From NCBI RefSeq assembly GCF_933775445.1, contig NC_065873.1, positions 372,001 through 436,000 on the forward strand: a DNA stretch of 64,000 bases, read 5' to 3'. Position numbers and translations under genes: made by a program. Under the pieces are notes generated by a model. That model was not told the DNA's origin, did no database searches, and saw nothing but the letters and a program-made list of their open reading frames with translations. How positions within the stretch are numbered: position 1 is the first letter of the stretch; each line of letters starts with the position of its first letter. Of the stretch, positions 22,951-35,841 are shown piece by piece. The DNA is from Argentina anserina. Taxonomy: Eukaryota > Streptophyta > Magnoliopsida > Rosales > Rosaceae.

Positions 22951-24598
22951 ATGTCGACCAACTCCAAATTCAGCGTTTATGTAGGTCAGTCACCCCCCGC
23001 TCCCCTTTTATATTTCAATTGGTTTCAGCTTCAATGCCTTTTAAATGTTCCAAAGTTGCAAACTATTCAGCTCGTTGATGAATTTAATTGCTTAATAAAA
23101 CGTGGCTTGTTTGATTTCGATTGCAAGTTGACTGGAATTAACCTTCCTTCCTATTTCTCTATAGGCTTTGCTCATCTTATATGTTTAGCTTTTGAGATAA
23201 TTGTGATAGATTTGTAAGGTTTTTAGCTGTGAAATTATCTTGTGTCTGGTTTTGGGTTTGATTTGAGATAAAGGTTAGTTTTTGAATCTCTCTAGTATAA
23301 AAAGATCAGATTTTGAAACCACCTCTGTGCCTACTGAGTTCTTTTGCCCCAAGTAATTTCTTGTTTCCATGCAAAAGGATTATTTTTACTATGTATGTTG
23401 GTAAAGATGGCATTACTACTTTAGTCATATATGTTTTTTGTAGTATGTTTAGATCAAGATAAAACTGCTTAGTCGTACTCGGTGTGTCATATCTAAGCTT
23501 TTCTTTCTTTTGACATTGTTACTGTGTTGATTGAACAGGTAATTTGGACGAGCGGGTGAGTGAAAGAGTTTTATATGATATTCTAATTCAGGCAGGGAGG
23601 GTAGTTGATCTGCACATTCCTCACGAAAAGGAAACCGATAGGCCTAGAGGTTATGCTTTTGCAGAATATGAAACTCTGGAGATTGCTGAATATGCTGTTA
23701 AACTTTTCTCCGGTCTTGTCACTCTCTACAATCGGACACTCAAGTTTGCGGTAATTTTGTGCCTTCCAGTAGTTCTCCGTGAATGGATTCCATTACACAA
23801 TAACTCACTCACCGTCTCTCACAAACATATGTGTATTTTTGTTAAACATCTTCTCTGCCTAGATAAATTTTTGGATGGAAGTTCTGTTAACCTGCATTCT
23901 TATTTTCTCTAGCTGTTTGGCCTTTTTCTTTGTGGTCCTTTTGGATTTATGGATAGTGTGCTTGATTTTTTGTAAATAATGGTCTGAATCATTGAGTAAA
24001 ATCTGATATCACCAAACCAAGCTGATGAGTTATATACTTGCCCTTTCGATGTGTTGATGTTAATATTATCTAATGGCGATCATTCTGTGATTTTTACAGT
24101 TTTTGTACCAGATGTTGGTACTGTTATATTAAGTTAACACTTGAGAATTGTTTCACAGATTTCTGGGCAAGACAAAGCTTCAAATAATGCTGCATCCACA
24201 GCAATGCCCACAACCAATATTTCTAACAAACTGAGGTCTCCCGTTGTACCTATTAGCAATGTAGAAACCTCACAGAATTCAATGGGCTTATCAACACCCT
24301 GCAGAGTTTCAGCACATGCAGAAAATTATCCCTCAGGTTATTTGTTTAATCTTTTTTTTTCCGTTTCATTTGCTTATTTTTTGTCAACTCAAATGGCGTA
24401 TCATAAACTTGCTGAGACATTCTTTTTTATTCAGTGCCCACTCCTCCTGGTGTAAATAACCAATCTAATGGATTACATTTGAATGGCAACAATTTCGAAT
24501 ATAGTCGAAGAGTTATTGGGGCAACATTGGATACCATTAGTCGCCCTAGGTCACGCCGCAATGATATGAGTAATCCAATTTCCTACCCATCCTACTAA
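22951..24598 (+). CDS. SF3B4-like RNA-binding protein with one RRM
   Basis: Four exons: about 22951-22984, 23539-23750, 24159-24336 and 24435-24598, giving 195 residues with all phases consistent. Exons 1-2 encode a single RNA recognition motif: RNP2-like VYVGNL is split by the first intron (codon G|GT), and RNP1-like RGYAFAEY lies near residue 52. The sequence around it (NLDERVSERVLYDILIQAGR, KETDRPRG, LFSGLVTLYNRTLKFAISGQ) matches the first RRM of the splicing factor SF3B4 (SF3b49) family, which contacts U2 snRNP near the branch site. The C-terminal half is low-complexity (Asn/Ser/Pro) and ends SRPRSRRNDMSNPISYPSY. With only one RRM it is a short relative, not SF3B4 itself (two RRMs). A nuclear RNA-processing role is inferred. 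Confidence 0.9.
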
Positions 24599-27500
24599 AT
24601 AAATAAATAAATGAAGTTTATAGATATCAGACTTTCGTTATGGCTAATCGTCCTCTTAAATTATTAAACTGAGGTATCTTATGGGTAGTGGATGCTTCAT
24701 TAAGCTAGTTTGGTCTGTTGGAATGGCAGTCCCAGGTGTGTATAATTGTTGCCCTTGTTGTACCTTCTATGTTTAGACTTAAAATTTAGTTGCATTGTCT
24801 TGTATGCTTCCCATTCCGAAGGCTAAACTTTGCATTCTCTGAATGCAAATTTCTCGTATGTATGCTTGTTATCTATGTTGTTATATGTTAAAGTAGTGTA
24901 ATTTTATTTTCTTTGCTTTATGTTGGATATATAATGTACTTTTAGATTAAATTTGAAACTTAAAAGTTCATTATTGTGCTCTACAAAAGTATTCAACCTT
25001 TGGAAAGTTATAAATTATTCATCTGCTACCTGTTATGCAGCTTTATGTATACTCACCTTGTTCCAATATCTGATTTTGTAGTTTCTGGATCTGTCTATTC
25101 TTTAAATATGTTTTTTGGGAAAAAAATAAAGAGGGGGGGGGGGGGTCCACATATGGGACTTGACTGCTGATCGTAGCGTAAATATAGCTGACTTGGGGAT
25201 TTTCTTACTCACCAGTTGGGTTAGTACCTTAGGGCTTTGTGTATAGAAACACTAGCTGAGATGAATTGTTTAGCGATTTAGTCATGGGTGACCTGGTTTG
25301 GCATATCTCTTCTTGATTTGTGAAATGCAATGATATGTCCTGCTTTGCCCTTTTTTTTTTCTTCTCCCTAGCACTTTTCAACTGATATTTGCAATCCAGA
25401 TTTCAGAAGGAAAATAACAAACAAAAAGTGAATTAAGTTTTTTTTTTAACAAAGTGAATTAAGTTTACATTAAGCATTTGTTGATCAAGTAATATGGATG
25501 TGGTTTCTTTTTTGGGTCTGGATTGATGTAGTTATGATGGAGTGGTTTTGTTGGGGAAGTAATGAGAACTGTGTTTTGATCAGTAGGTGACCAAGGATTT
25601 TGTGGTCACCCATCATTGGATTTGATGCATAGATGTAACTATTTTCATCTTCAATCGTTGATATTATGTCTGAGGGTGGTTGACCACAAGATTCATGGTC
25701 ACTGCTGACCAAGATTTACATCCTTGTCAATTATTAATACTGTCATTAGACATTTTGTCTAATGTTTTTAGCAATACTCATATTATTGGACCAAAATAGC
25801 TAATATGATCAGTAACGAGAGTATGTAGATACACACGAAGCCTGATTTGGTTATCTAAAACGCTTCGTCTGGTGGTGGTCCATCCTCAGTCGGCCTTAAT
25901 CCAGTATACATATAATGTAAATCAGTACGGGGCTATATTGAGCTCTTCTGGAAGTTTGATCTAGCTGCTGGATTTTTAAATAATGGACTTGGCTCTATTT
26001 AAGATGACATCGTTGTCATATGCTTGCTTGTGCAGTTGCTTATCTCAGCTGCATGCATTCTAATATGCTTTATTCGAATAGACTATATAGCCTCATACGG
26101 CTGAGATCAGAATCTGTTAGAACAATTGCCATCTTGCAATTGCATGAGCTTATTGTTTAGCTCGGTACTAGCCTAATGGGTCAAGAGGTTCCGATGGTTT
26201 GATGTGGTTGAAGGTGTGACAGGCCAGTCTCACCAGCCCCGGTTTATAAGACGGTTGCATCTAGCGTAAAGAATTACATTACAAACTATTTTGCACCATT
26301 GAACATTCTTTAGTTTTTTTTTTGTTGTTGTTGGGTCACAGGCTACAAAATGGTATTGGCTGTATTGCTTGGCATGGATTAACTTTTTAAGAAGTTTGAT
26401 TGTTAATGTTTAATTCTGTTTTTGGGTCCCAGGCTACAAAATGCATATTTGTTGAATGATTTGATCTTTTTGGAAAACAGTTAAACTTTTTCTTTGTGGA
26501 AGTGAAATTGACTGAAGAATTTTTATGCGTCTCATGAAGCAATGAACCAGCGTATATGTGTTTCATTTCCTCACTTGTGAACAAGAGAACCTGTAATCAT
26601 CACTGAACTTTGTCAAACTTGGTGATGCAGGTTCTCCTTGATGAATCTGCATGGCACAATAATAGAAACGCTTGCAAAGTGTTCAAGTAATTTCTTGCTA
26701 GGATTTGAAAATGAAAGGTGCAAAAATGATTCTTTGGAAAAAAAGGAGTAAAAAGTTCTCTAATTTTTTCTTCGTTTTTCTTAGACTAGTGTTTGGTGGT
26801 CAGATTGATACTGGAGTGTTCAGGTTGACTGTGGAGTTGCTTTTTGGCTTCAAGCATAGAAATAGGGTGGGAATGTAGATTGTGGTGATCTGCTTGCGAG
26901 TATTTACAAGGTCGATTCAAGATCTGCATACGGATTCTATCTCATTGTCTGAGCTGCTGTTTTTGGGTTTTTTTTTTCCGGTAATTTACCAGTGCCACTA
27001 GGACGGACCTCGGCCAATTTATTAGAGTTATAAAGACTTAATTGGTCTATTACCAATTCAAACTCAAATCACTGAACTTCTCTGCATTCATAGCTCCGCC
27101 AATTTCACTGAAATCCGATTGATGATTATTCAACCGACCGATATTGATCAGGGCATCACCCCTTACATCAATCTTTCGAACTACCAGGGATATGCGGAAA
27201 ACGAACCTGTCCCATAAACTGAGGACCTTCAGTGACTTCGGTTTGGGCATCCTGGATTATAATAAAGTAATTGGGACAATAGTTAATTGGAAATTAAAAA
27301 CAAAAGAACATGTGTAGTTAAAAGAACGAAACTTCACCACAACCTTTAATCATAGTATGTGGTTGTGCAAGTAGCATCAGGAACGTAAACAAGATATGAA
27401 TATGTATTAGGGGTTCTATTTGCACTTCCCATATTACTATTTGTACCTCCAGAGTGTTTTTTTTCTTTGATTTTTTCAATTCATTTGAAAAGACAGTTAA

Positions 27501-28320
27501 GAACAAGGAGAATATAAAAAATAAAAAGAGAAGATTTTTATTTACCTGTCGTCATACTGCTCTTGTCTTCGACTCTTTTCTTCTTCTCTTTTCTTCTTTC
27601 TACGACCTGTTGTCTTCTCTTCTTCTTTTGACGACCTTCAAGTTGATGGAAGATGACGACCTAAAGTAACTCAGAAGCAACAACAAGTCACAGCCCTAAA
27701 ATCTTCCATCAAGTTGTTGTCATTTTTTTTAACGATAAACCCTAAAGTAACATTCAAGTTCTATGCCCTAAAATAGCATTTTATGGAAGAAACTAAAGAT
27801 GCATTAGTGGAGTCAAATATCGATGGTTATATCTCAATACAAGCAAGGGCGGAATCAGGATTGAAAAGTGGGTAGGGCTAGTTTTAAGATGGTATTATTA
27901 ACACATATTAACATGGTAAGAAACCCTTAAAAAAATTCATTCAATTAGTGTTCCAGAATATTTAAGACGAAAAATAATGGTATTATTATATGGTAATTGA
28001 GACCGTATAACCTATGATGTATTTGAATTTGCATAGCGAGCTAGTCAGCTAACGATTCCACAATATGAAAATTAAACAAAAGGCTCTATCTCTCGATTCA
28101 TAAAGTGCTCTAATTAATTAAGAATGACTAGCTGCTTCCGAATTCTTTCGAACCAGGAACAAAGACACAAATATCAACAATTCAACATAATTGCATATTC
28201 TTTATAAGATCAATTGTATTATTGAAATCCTTTTCCAAATATTTTTGGAATCCTTGTTCGAAAAAAAAAACATACAAACAAATATCCCACCCCTTACTAC
28301 TACTACTAGGTAGTAGAATA
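24599..28320. other. Large intergenic region, no gene recognised
   Basis: This includes the 3'UTR of the RRM gene, then AT-rich DNA with only short ORFs. Local duplications are visible (GTGAATTAAGTTT words near 25430-25460; a GGCTACAAAATG word at about 26339 and 26433). The ORF at 27454-27669 is low-complexity Phe/Leu-rich and not convincing. The end of the region is the 3' flank of the minus-strand endoglucanase. Confidence 0.4.
25133..25145. repeat. Poly-G tract (13 G)
   Basis: Run of 13 G in AT-rich intergenic DNA. Confidence 0.9.
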
Positions 28321-31300
28321 TTAATTGACATTTGCAAAGTAAGCTAATGGTCCGACTATAGCACCATTTATGTATGTTGCAGGTTCCGAATGGCTATAAT
28401 CAGCGCGGTTATCTGGAAACTCATCATTCTTATCTGGACCTCCAACAACAGCTCCAACTAGGAGGTTAGGATTTGGAGATGATGAATAGAAGAATGGTTG
28501 AAAACCAGCTTTACAACCTATGGTTTTTGGATGACTTGCCAATGAGGGCAATGAAGATCCTCTGTGGTGAATTTTCTTAGGAAAGCGAGGTCCATACCCT
28601 ACCATATATGACATCTTCAGTGGGTTTACCCCTAATATGTAGTCCACCTGAAATTTATCAAGTCAAGCCACTTGTGATAAGTAACTACGTACGCGTACGT
28701 CCGACATGTTGTGTTGTTAAAATGATAGTCTCATACTATGTATTAAACAAAATTCTACCGTACAAAGAAAAATATTGGCAGTTTAGACTATTTCTTACAT
28801 GAGTTTTAAGTATATTTACCTGTCTCTTGGCGAGATTTCTTAAAGTGCTCGGTGTGACAACGAGATTGCCACAGTTAAACTTGTGTTTTGTAGCAGACAT
28901 GTACTTGGAATAGGTAGTAAGCAAGAATGTAATTGAGGCGACATACTGTAGGTTACTTTCAGGCAGCTTATACATGAGCCCTCCTACAAATTTAAGTAGC
29001 CTTAGAATTTGATAAAAATTCCCAACTTTTTAGTATTGTTGCGTGATAAGTATATATATCTACCTTTGGTATAATGTGTGCTTGAAGAGGGTGAGTTGGG
29101 TAAAATTCCGCACATAAATTGCTCAGCTTGTTGTTTATATGAGTCGAACTTCTTGTCATTGTTCAACACTGCCCTCTAAAAAGCAAACCATTGTCTTAAA
29201 TCACAGATGATTATAATTGAAACTTTAAACATAAAATTTAATATATTTTACCCTCGAAAGCAGAACATAAGCACCAGCAAATTTGTTGTCCCAGCTGAAG
29301 ATATCTGGTGAATCACCAACTCCCATGGATTTCAAGAAATTGAAGTAAAAGACATCGTTTGTTGCTCTAAGAAGCCATGCAGCACCCCACACTAGCTCAT
29401 CCTGAAGTTATTTACCACCAGTGTTTTAAAAAACGCGCCTGAGGCGAGCCTTAAGGCGTAAAAGGCGTAGGCTAAAAGGCCTTAGCCTTAGTTATCTAGG
29501 CGCCGAGGCGCAAAAGGCGCACACCAAGGCGCAAAAGGCGTTTCAAGGCGCGTTTTGAAGCATGAAAGGCGAAAGCCTCAAAAAAAAAATTTAGTTCAAG
29601 ATTTCTTTTTTGAATAGATAATTTTTTTATTTAAAAAACTATTTTTTTTACGGGAGGGGGGGTCTTTTAGGTTTTGAGATTGAGACTTTAGAAAGACCAC
29701 CTCTACCAAACCTATGTTCGTGTTGGAGATGATGTTGTTAGAGGTGATGGTAGTGCTCGTCAACGGGCCGGGCCGGGTATTTTCACAAATTCTGACGGTC
29801 AAATGAAGTCCGAATTGGATGAAATTTTTACATGATCACTAAATATATATATCAATCACATCGGCTGGTGTCGATTGATCCTACGAAGTTTCTTTCATAT
29901 AGTCGTTTCATAATGCAATAGTTTTATTATAAACCTAATATAAATGTTATGATACATTAGTGGATGTTTCGGCGATCAATAACTCCAGTTCGAAATATGG
30001 TCGAACAACACCAGCAGATGTGATCAATATATATATTTAGGGAACCCATCGGGCTTGCGGGTCTCAGCTGGCTTTTCGGATCCGCGGGCTAAATGATGAG
30101 GCCTAGGTGATGGTGATGATGACATTTGGATGATGATTTAAATGATGATATTCTAATTGATGATGATGACGATTTTGAAGCTTGAAGCTAGTCCAAACAT
30201 TATTCTTTATTTATTTATTTCAAGACTAGTTAGTACTTTAATATATGGATTTATGTTATGCAAGTTGATTTGATTAATTACATGGTTTTGATATGTATTT
30301 GTTATGAAGGTTACAAATCATTTATCATGTTTATTTTGGTTACAAATCATGTTATATGTAAACTACATATAAGACTAATCAATGCACAAGTATAGGAATT
30401 CATACATAAGGCTTACGCCTTTTGCCTCAAGGCTTACGCCTTTTGCCTCAAGGCTTACGCCTTGATGAGGCTCTTCCGAAAACGCCTCGGCTACGCCTTA
30501 GCCTTTTAAAACATTGTTTACCACAGTAAATAATATAGATAAATCATATTAACATATATAGTATACTGACTATAACAGTACAATACAATGCAAAAGTACA
30601 AAAACCAAGCAAGACAAAACAAACCTTGTATCCTGAATATGAGCAGTAAAATGGACAAACTGCAGAACCGAGTGAATCACTGTAGGCACCTCTGTACTGA
30701 ATCGCAAACTGAAATACCTTCTTGGCTGTGCTTAATAACAATTTTGAATACTTGCGATCAACCCTTCGGAAAACCATAGAAGCAGCAGCCAACGCGGCCG
30801 CCGTCTCTCCAGCAACATCCGAACCGGGATTACTAGGTGACACCCAATATACGGTTCGAGCCGTGTCCATGTCTTCAGGCCTTTCCCAACACTTGTGGTC
30901 TTTGTTAGGGTCTCCGACTCCAACGTAGAGCCTGCCGGGCGTGGTTCGAGCACACTTTAGAAGATAGTTTGCTGACCACCGGATTGCAGCTCGGGTATTC
31001 GTTAGTTGGTTCCCCATTTTCTTGCTATATTCAAGTGATCCCCATGATAGCATTGTGGTGCTGAAAGCCATTGGGAAGTTGAATTTGACATTGTCTCCAC
31101 CATCATAGTATCCTCCACTTAAGTCCACCTAATAACCTTCCATGCATTTAGTCCTTAAATGACAATTTTTGTTTTAAAAACTTAAGTAAGAAACTGAAGA
31201 AATGGATATATATTTACTAACTTTTGCGAGACGGCCGTCGGAAAGTCCAGAACTGGACCTCCAGGTAATTTTCTGGTCAGCGCCGGAGGGGAGCTTGCCT

Positions 31301-31446
31301 GACCTCTGTCCTTGGAAGAAGAGGATGGACTTTGCAAGGGCATCTCTGTAACTTGGGTTATTTCCTGCTTGGACGAAATGGAGACTACCAATACTAGAGC
31401 CCAGCGAAATCAACACAAGGATGAGGAAGAAGAAAGACATTGCCAT
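28321..31446 (-). CDS. GH9 class-B endo-1,4-beta-glucanase (copy A)
   Basis: Secreted glycoside hydrolase family 9 enzymes cut beta-1,4-glucans in plant cell walls. Exons (minus strand) are about 31222-31446, 30625-31128, 29252-29401, 29064-29175, 28820-28983 and 28321-28647, giving 493 residues with matching phases. A signal peptide is visible ([20 protein letters not shown]). The catalytic Asp motif reads [12 protein letters not shown], where most family members, including copy B, have DAGD. Both Asp are kept. The IHHRGSS motif and the C-terminal block [16 protein letters not shown], with the catalytic Glu, are present. There is no carbohydrate-binding module, as expected for class B. Its second coding intron (29402-30624) is 1.2 kb because it holds a hAT element. 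I expect a functional gene, likely of the AtCEL3/AtCEL5 (GH9B3/GH9B4) group, judged from memory and gene neighbourhood. Confidence 0.95.
29419..30516. mobile_element. Non-autonomous hAT element in an intron of endoglucanase A
   Basis: The element is 1,098 bp. Terminal inverted repeats are CAGTGTTTTAAAA at the left and TTTTAAAACATTG at the right. It is flanked by an exact 8-bp target-site duplication TTTACCAC (29411-29418 and 30517-30524), the length typical of hAT transposons. Subterminal regions are full of AAGGCG/CGCCTT words in opposite orientations (three copies of GGCTTACGCCTTTTGCC at the right). No transposase is visible. It is absent from the matching intron of the tandem paralogue. 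Confidence 0.9.
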
Positions 31447-31553
31447 TTATAGCTAGAGTGAGTGAGTGACACTGTGACACTGAATATAGCACCAACTAAC
31501 TGATGGGGGCGCGACGCTTCGTTAAACTCTGATGACTACGGAGTGATGAAGTG

Positions 31554-31574
31554 CCTTTAAATAGGAGCGGGAAA
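31554..31574 (-). promoter_or_regulatory. TATA box and E2F-like site of endoglucanase A
   Basis: On the minus strand TTTCCCGC (31567-31574), an exact match to the E2F consensus TTTSSCGC, lies a couple of bases upstream of CCTATTTAAAGG, a TATA-type element about 115 bases before the start codon. The same arrangement is in the promoter of endoglucanase B, while flanking sequence differs more. Regulation by E2F factors is inferred from sequence. Confidence 0.6.
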
Positions 31575-33070
31575 GCCCTAATATATTCTGGCTTTTTGCA
31601 TTTGTAACTACTCCATATTTATTCTTATTTTCTTTGTACGTATGTCGAAAGGAAATTACAACTGGACTCCAGGATTTTCCAAGATTTTGGTTTATGCAAT
31701 CACGAGCTTAAAAGGTAAAAACTACTTTACTAAGGATAACACGAAACCTATCAAAATGTTATATATAAAAAAATTTATCAACCGATCGACGACGACATTT
31801 ACAAACAAAAGTATCAATTATATCATTTACATGTAATTGATCTCCTGGATGGCCGGATATGTGGTTCATGCTTGTAGTTTGAAAACTGTAAAGTAATTAT
31901 AAATTAGCTCTTGTGCTTAGGAAGCAATGTGCCATGGAGAATTGGTTTTTACCAAAACTAAGTTAATTTGTGCTCTACCGACGGTTGATGACCGGTGTAT
32001 CCGCAATCGACTTTTTCAGTTTTTGGAGCCATGAATGGAAATGATTTGTGATGTTCTAGAGAAATCAAGTTATGCCCTACTAATCATCTTTTAGTAACAA
32101 TAGTTTTAGCCATATGTATGATTAAGACCCACGAATCAACAATATATACACCAATCATATAATAGGTGAGTCTCTATTTGGATTGATGAATGACATCATT
32201 TGAGCTTGGAATTAGCAGTATTCATCGATCATCACATTGTATAAATTGCAATTTAGCATTTAGCGTGCAGTACCTACTACTGGAGCCGGGGATGCATTAT
32301 TCCCCAACTTGATAATTTTTTTCTCAAACTCACCTTGATAATTTAATCCATAATGGGTTAAACTAATGAGAAGTGGGCTCAATATCTTCAGAAAATTATT
32401 TCTTCAAATATTATGACGAATTCTGAAATCGACCACAACCGACGCTACCCCAACACGCCATAGTATCCAGTCATAGCGTTTTGGGAAATCTATGACTACG
32501 AATTCCCCCAGTCATAGCGTTTTAAATAACGTTTTTGAAAACCCTAATTTATAAGTCTATAAGCACAATGTTTCAAAAATGCTATTGGTTAATTATCCAT
32601 CATTTACGAACTGCTTTTGTCTGACATGTACATATATGTGTGTGTAATAAAAAGAAGAAATAAAGAAAAGATTCTGAACAAAGCCAGGTTAATTGGGATG
32701 CAAAGAAAGATATCTCAAATAGAGTAGTTATCCATATCCTTCATCATGATCACAGGTGACAGCTAGCGGGCCAAAAACTATATCATGTTGTTCGGTTCGG
32801 AATTGCAGTTCTGACGAACAGTCAGCACACTGTAGTGAACCCTTGTGATTTGTCTTGTTTTTAAATGTGTAAGTGTTGGCGTGTCAGTAACTATGTGTCA
32901 GGTACAGCTTGCTTCTGCTTGTTGATGCGTGCTTATACTTTCTTCTTCTCAAACGACTGAGTGTAGATGCTGACTAAACTTGCAACTGAGCTCGAATAAG
33001 ACATGCAACAGATGACTACTAGGATTTTTCTCCACCCCTCTGTAAGATGGCCAGTTCTTACTTAAACCTC
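31575..33070. other. Upstream region of endoglucanase A, no gene recognised
   Basis: AT-rich DNA. Around 32470-32525 the word CAGTCATAGCGTTTT occurs twice about 50 bases apart, perhaps part of a small old transposon, but I could not define ends. Confidence 0.35.
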
Positions 33071-33506
33071 TTAGGGCACGTTTGTTACCCCGGATTAGTT
33101 GGGATTGGACTCTATAGTCCAAGAAGTTAGTCTGAAATCCTTGATTGGGAAAACACGGGATTAGCTTTAATGAGATTAGCTAATCCGCGCGTTGGAGATT
33201 TTTCGGGACTGTGGAGAGGTGCCGAATTCGGGTGGACTGCGCAATCCTTCGCCTCCTCTTGCTTCCTCACTCACTCTCGCCTCCTTAGGTCCCGTCTCCA
33301 AAAAAGCAAGGAGAAGGAAGAAGAGCTCGGCTCGATCTGACGCCGGTCGCCGCTTTCGACTTCCGATCCCGAGACCTTCCTCCTATAACCTTGGGGGAAC
33401 TCGCCGACGAGCACCGAGAGCCTTGCGCCGCGGTTAGATCTGCATTTTTTGTCGGCTCCTCTCATCAACCCCTGGATCACTCGATCTGCTCACCAGGTTC
33501 TCTCTC

Positions 33507-33545
33507 TATCTCTCTCTCTCTCTCTCTCTCTCCCTCTCTCTCCCC
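33507..33545. repeat. CT microsatellite in the Harbinger-type element
   Basis: Long CT run, broken once or twice, in the 5'UTR-like part of the element. Confidence 0.85.
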
Positions 33546-34675
33546 TTCTGTATCTCTATATCATCTGGACGGCAGAGCTCCGAGCTCTGGTGGACCTTCA
33601 TCCTGTGCATCGTCGTCCGATTCAGTTGCTCACTACCATCGGTGACTCGTCTCCGGTTAGTTCTTAATCCCTACCTTTGATTGGAAATGTTTGATCTTGT
33701 TATGATATGGTTTCTGATTGGAAATGTTTGATTTGGTTATGATTTGGTTTCTGGTTTGGTTTCTTCTTGTTTCTGAATGTGCATACTTCATGTCAACCAT
33801 GAACAGTAAAGTCTTTTGCTTTAAGATTACTTACGTTTCATACTAAGCTTGAGTGATGACGCAGTTATTCTTTAGGAGAATTAGTGAAGGAAACATTGAT
33901 TTTGCTTTCAGAATTGAGTCACTGTTCTATATAGTTGCTCAAGTTCGTGATTGAGATTTGTGGGTTTCAGTATGACACTTTCTTGTATCCTGTACTGTTT
34001 CTTGGTTATACTTCTGTTTTGTTGTAGGAATATTTTGCAGCTTCCCTTTTTTGTGTACTTCTGAGTGCCCAAATTGTTGTTGTATTTGTCTCTTTGAGAT
34101 TTTGTTGTTCATATTCATCCTTATTGAGCTCGGTGGAACTTTGTCACTCTTTGTGTGATAAACTAGGGAAGGTTCATCATGTTTAATGCCCCCTGTAGTC
34201 TGAACAATGTGTTTCTTTTTTGCTATTTGATATATTTTTTAGTAGGATTATGTATGTGTATCAACCAAATGAGCTGATGTGATGTTTAACATGTTTATTT
34301 TGACCAGTATTGTAAATTTAATTGATTTTTTACTTACTCATTAGTAAATTTGCTAACAAGATAGGAGTCATAGGACTAGGAGATCTGAACTAATGAACCA
34401 ACATAGATCTGGAGTACATTGATCATCGATTTCTTGTTTTAACATGAAAAGAATATCATCTAATCAAGGCCAGAAAATATGGGATGGCAAGATACATATG
34501 TTTCCTGGATGATTATCATCTAATCAAGGCCAGAAAATATGGCAAGATAAATCAGCAAAGAGCCATTTCCTGGATGGATGGAAGGAAATAGGTATATCTA
34601 GTATAGTTTCCTTCACTTTGGAAATTGCTTTTCCATAAGATTTAAAATAACCACTCAATTCTCTCTGTATTTCCA

Positions 34676-35338
34676 GGATTAGGGATCCAATTGTTTTATA
34701 CTATGGAAAAGGGCAGCTCACAGGTTTTCTAGTAGATCCTAATGGGGTTCTTGATGTGGACATCAATATCTACCAGATTACTTCATCTGTGCACATACAG
34801 TGGCACAAACTGTTTCAACCAGCTCAAGGGAATTGCAAATGCAGCACCTACAGTAAGTCCTTTCCTGCTACATAACCTACCTGCTACATTACTTGACAGT
34901 TTGATATATTATGACGATCCCATGTCAGTCTGAATTGGATTGATCATAAGCAAATCACGTAATTAGTCACTGATTCAAATTGTTAGTCTTATAATCTGTC
35001 AAACTTCTTCTAGGTAATACATGTTAGCATGAAACATGTATATGTTGATAACTTATGATGCATTTGATTCACAATGCAGGTGCTCAAAGAAATCATGTCA
35101 GAGGAGCACAAACTAGGACCTAATCACAGTCTTTATCATTCTTGTCTCCTGAAGAATCAAGCCTCATGTTTGAGAAAGCTGGCGTTACAGAGGCAGAAGT
35201 AGCTTATGAACTAGTTGGGATTCTGAGGAAGTATAGACACCGGCGAATTAAGGTTCCAAGAATTAGGAGGTTTTCCATAGAGCTCATAGAGCTGGCAATT
35301 TGGATGCTAATTGAGAATTCAACTTCCAGTGGTGGACC
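34676..35338 (+). pseudogene. Exon-like cargo inside the Harbinger-type element, family unknown
   Basis: One frame around 34680-34855 reads DPIVLYYGKGQLTGFLVDPN and onward to a GTAAGT donor-like site. After an acceptor-like TGCAG near 35080, frames read VLKEIMSEEHKLGPNHSLYH and then, in another frame, MFEKAGVTEAEVAYELVGIL, followed by KYRHRRIKVPRIRRF. The residue composition looks protein-coding, but frames do not join cleanly. I do not recognise the source gene. Probably captured and decaying host exons. Confidence 0.35.
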
Positions 35339-35841
35339 TGTATGTGTAAACTATTACTCTATTTTTATATTGGTGGCTTACGTGTATATAAACTTGTAGT
35401 TTACTTATGTATGAACTTGTGACTTACTTATAATCATCAAGGCCATTTTAATTGACATATTGTTGACTTGCTTACTTGTGGATATCACATATTAGGAAAT
35501 GTGAAGAATGTGAGAAAGTTGTTCCATTATAAGCCAATTGTTAGAGGAAATATGCAAATCAAGAAATAAGATTGTTTATATGAACATGTTTTATTAATGA
35601 AATATTATATTATTATTGAATACTTGTTATAATCCAAAAAATATTTCAATAACAAAACTTATTTAATCTGGTGATTCGTCAGACGTGAGACTGGACTATT
35701 CTTCTAGTTTTGTTTATTAGTCCGAGACTGCACCAAACATGGGTCAAAAATTATTGTATCCTAATCCGAGTCAGCACAGTCCGGGAGTAAGCAGAGACTT
35801 AGTCCGGAATTAGACAGTCCGGGGTAACAAACGTGCCCTTA

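Larger units (their letters stand above)
33074..35838. mobile_element. PIF/Harbinger-type element with gene-like cargo
   Basis: The element is 2,765 bp with perfect 21-bp inverted ends, starting GGGCACGTTTGTTACCCCGG and ending in its reverse complement. It is flanked by TTA on both sides (33071-33073 and 35839-35841), the 3-bp duplication typical of PIF/Harbinger. I see no transposase. Inside, the left 600 bp look like a GC-rich plant 5'UTR and first exon with a CT tract, followed by intron-like AT-rich DNA and exon-like segments near 34680-34855 and 35080-35340 next to plausible splice sites. This resembles Pack-type elements that have captured host gene pieces. A tandem duplication of about 55-60 bases lies at about 34450-34560. 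Confidence 0.8.
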
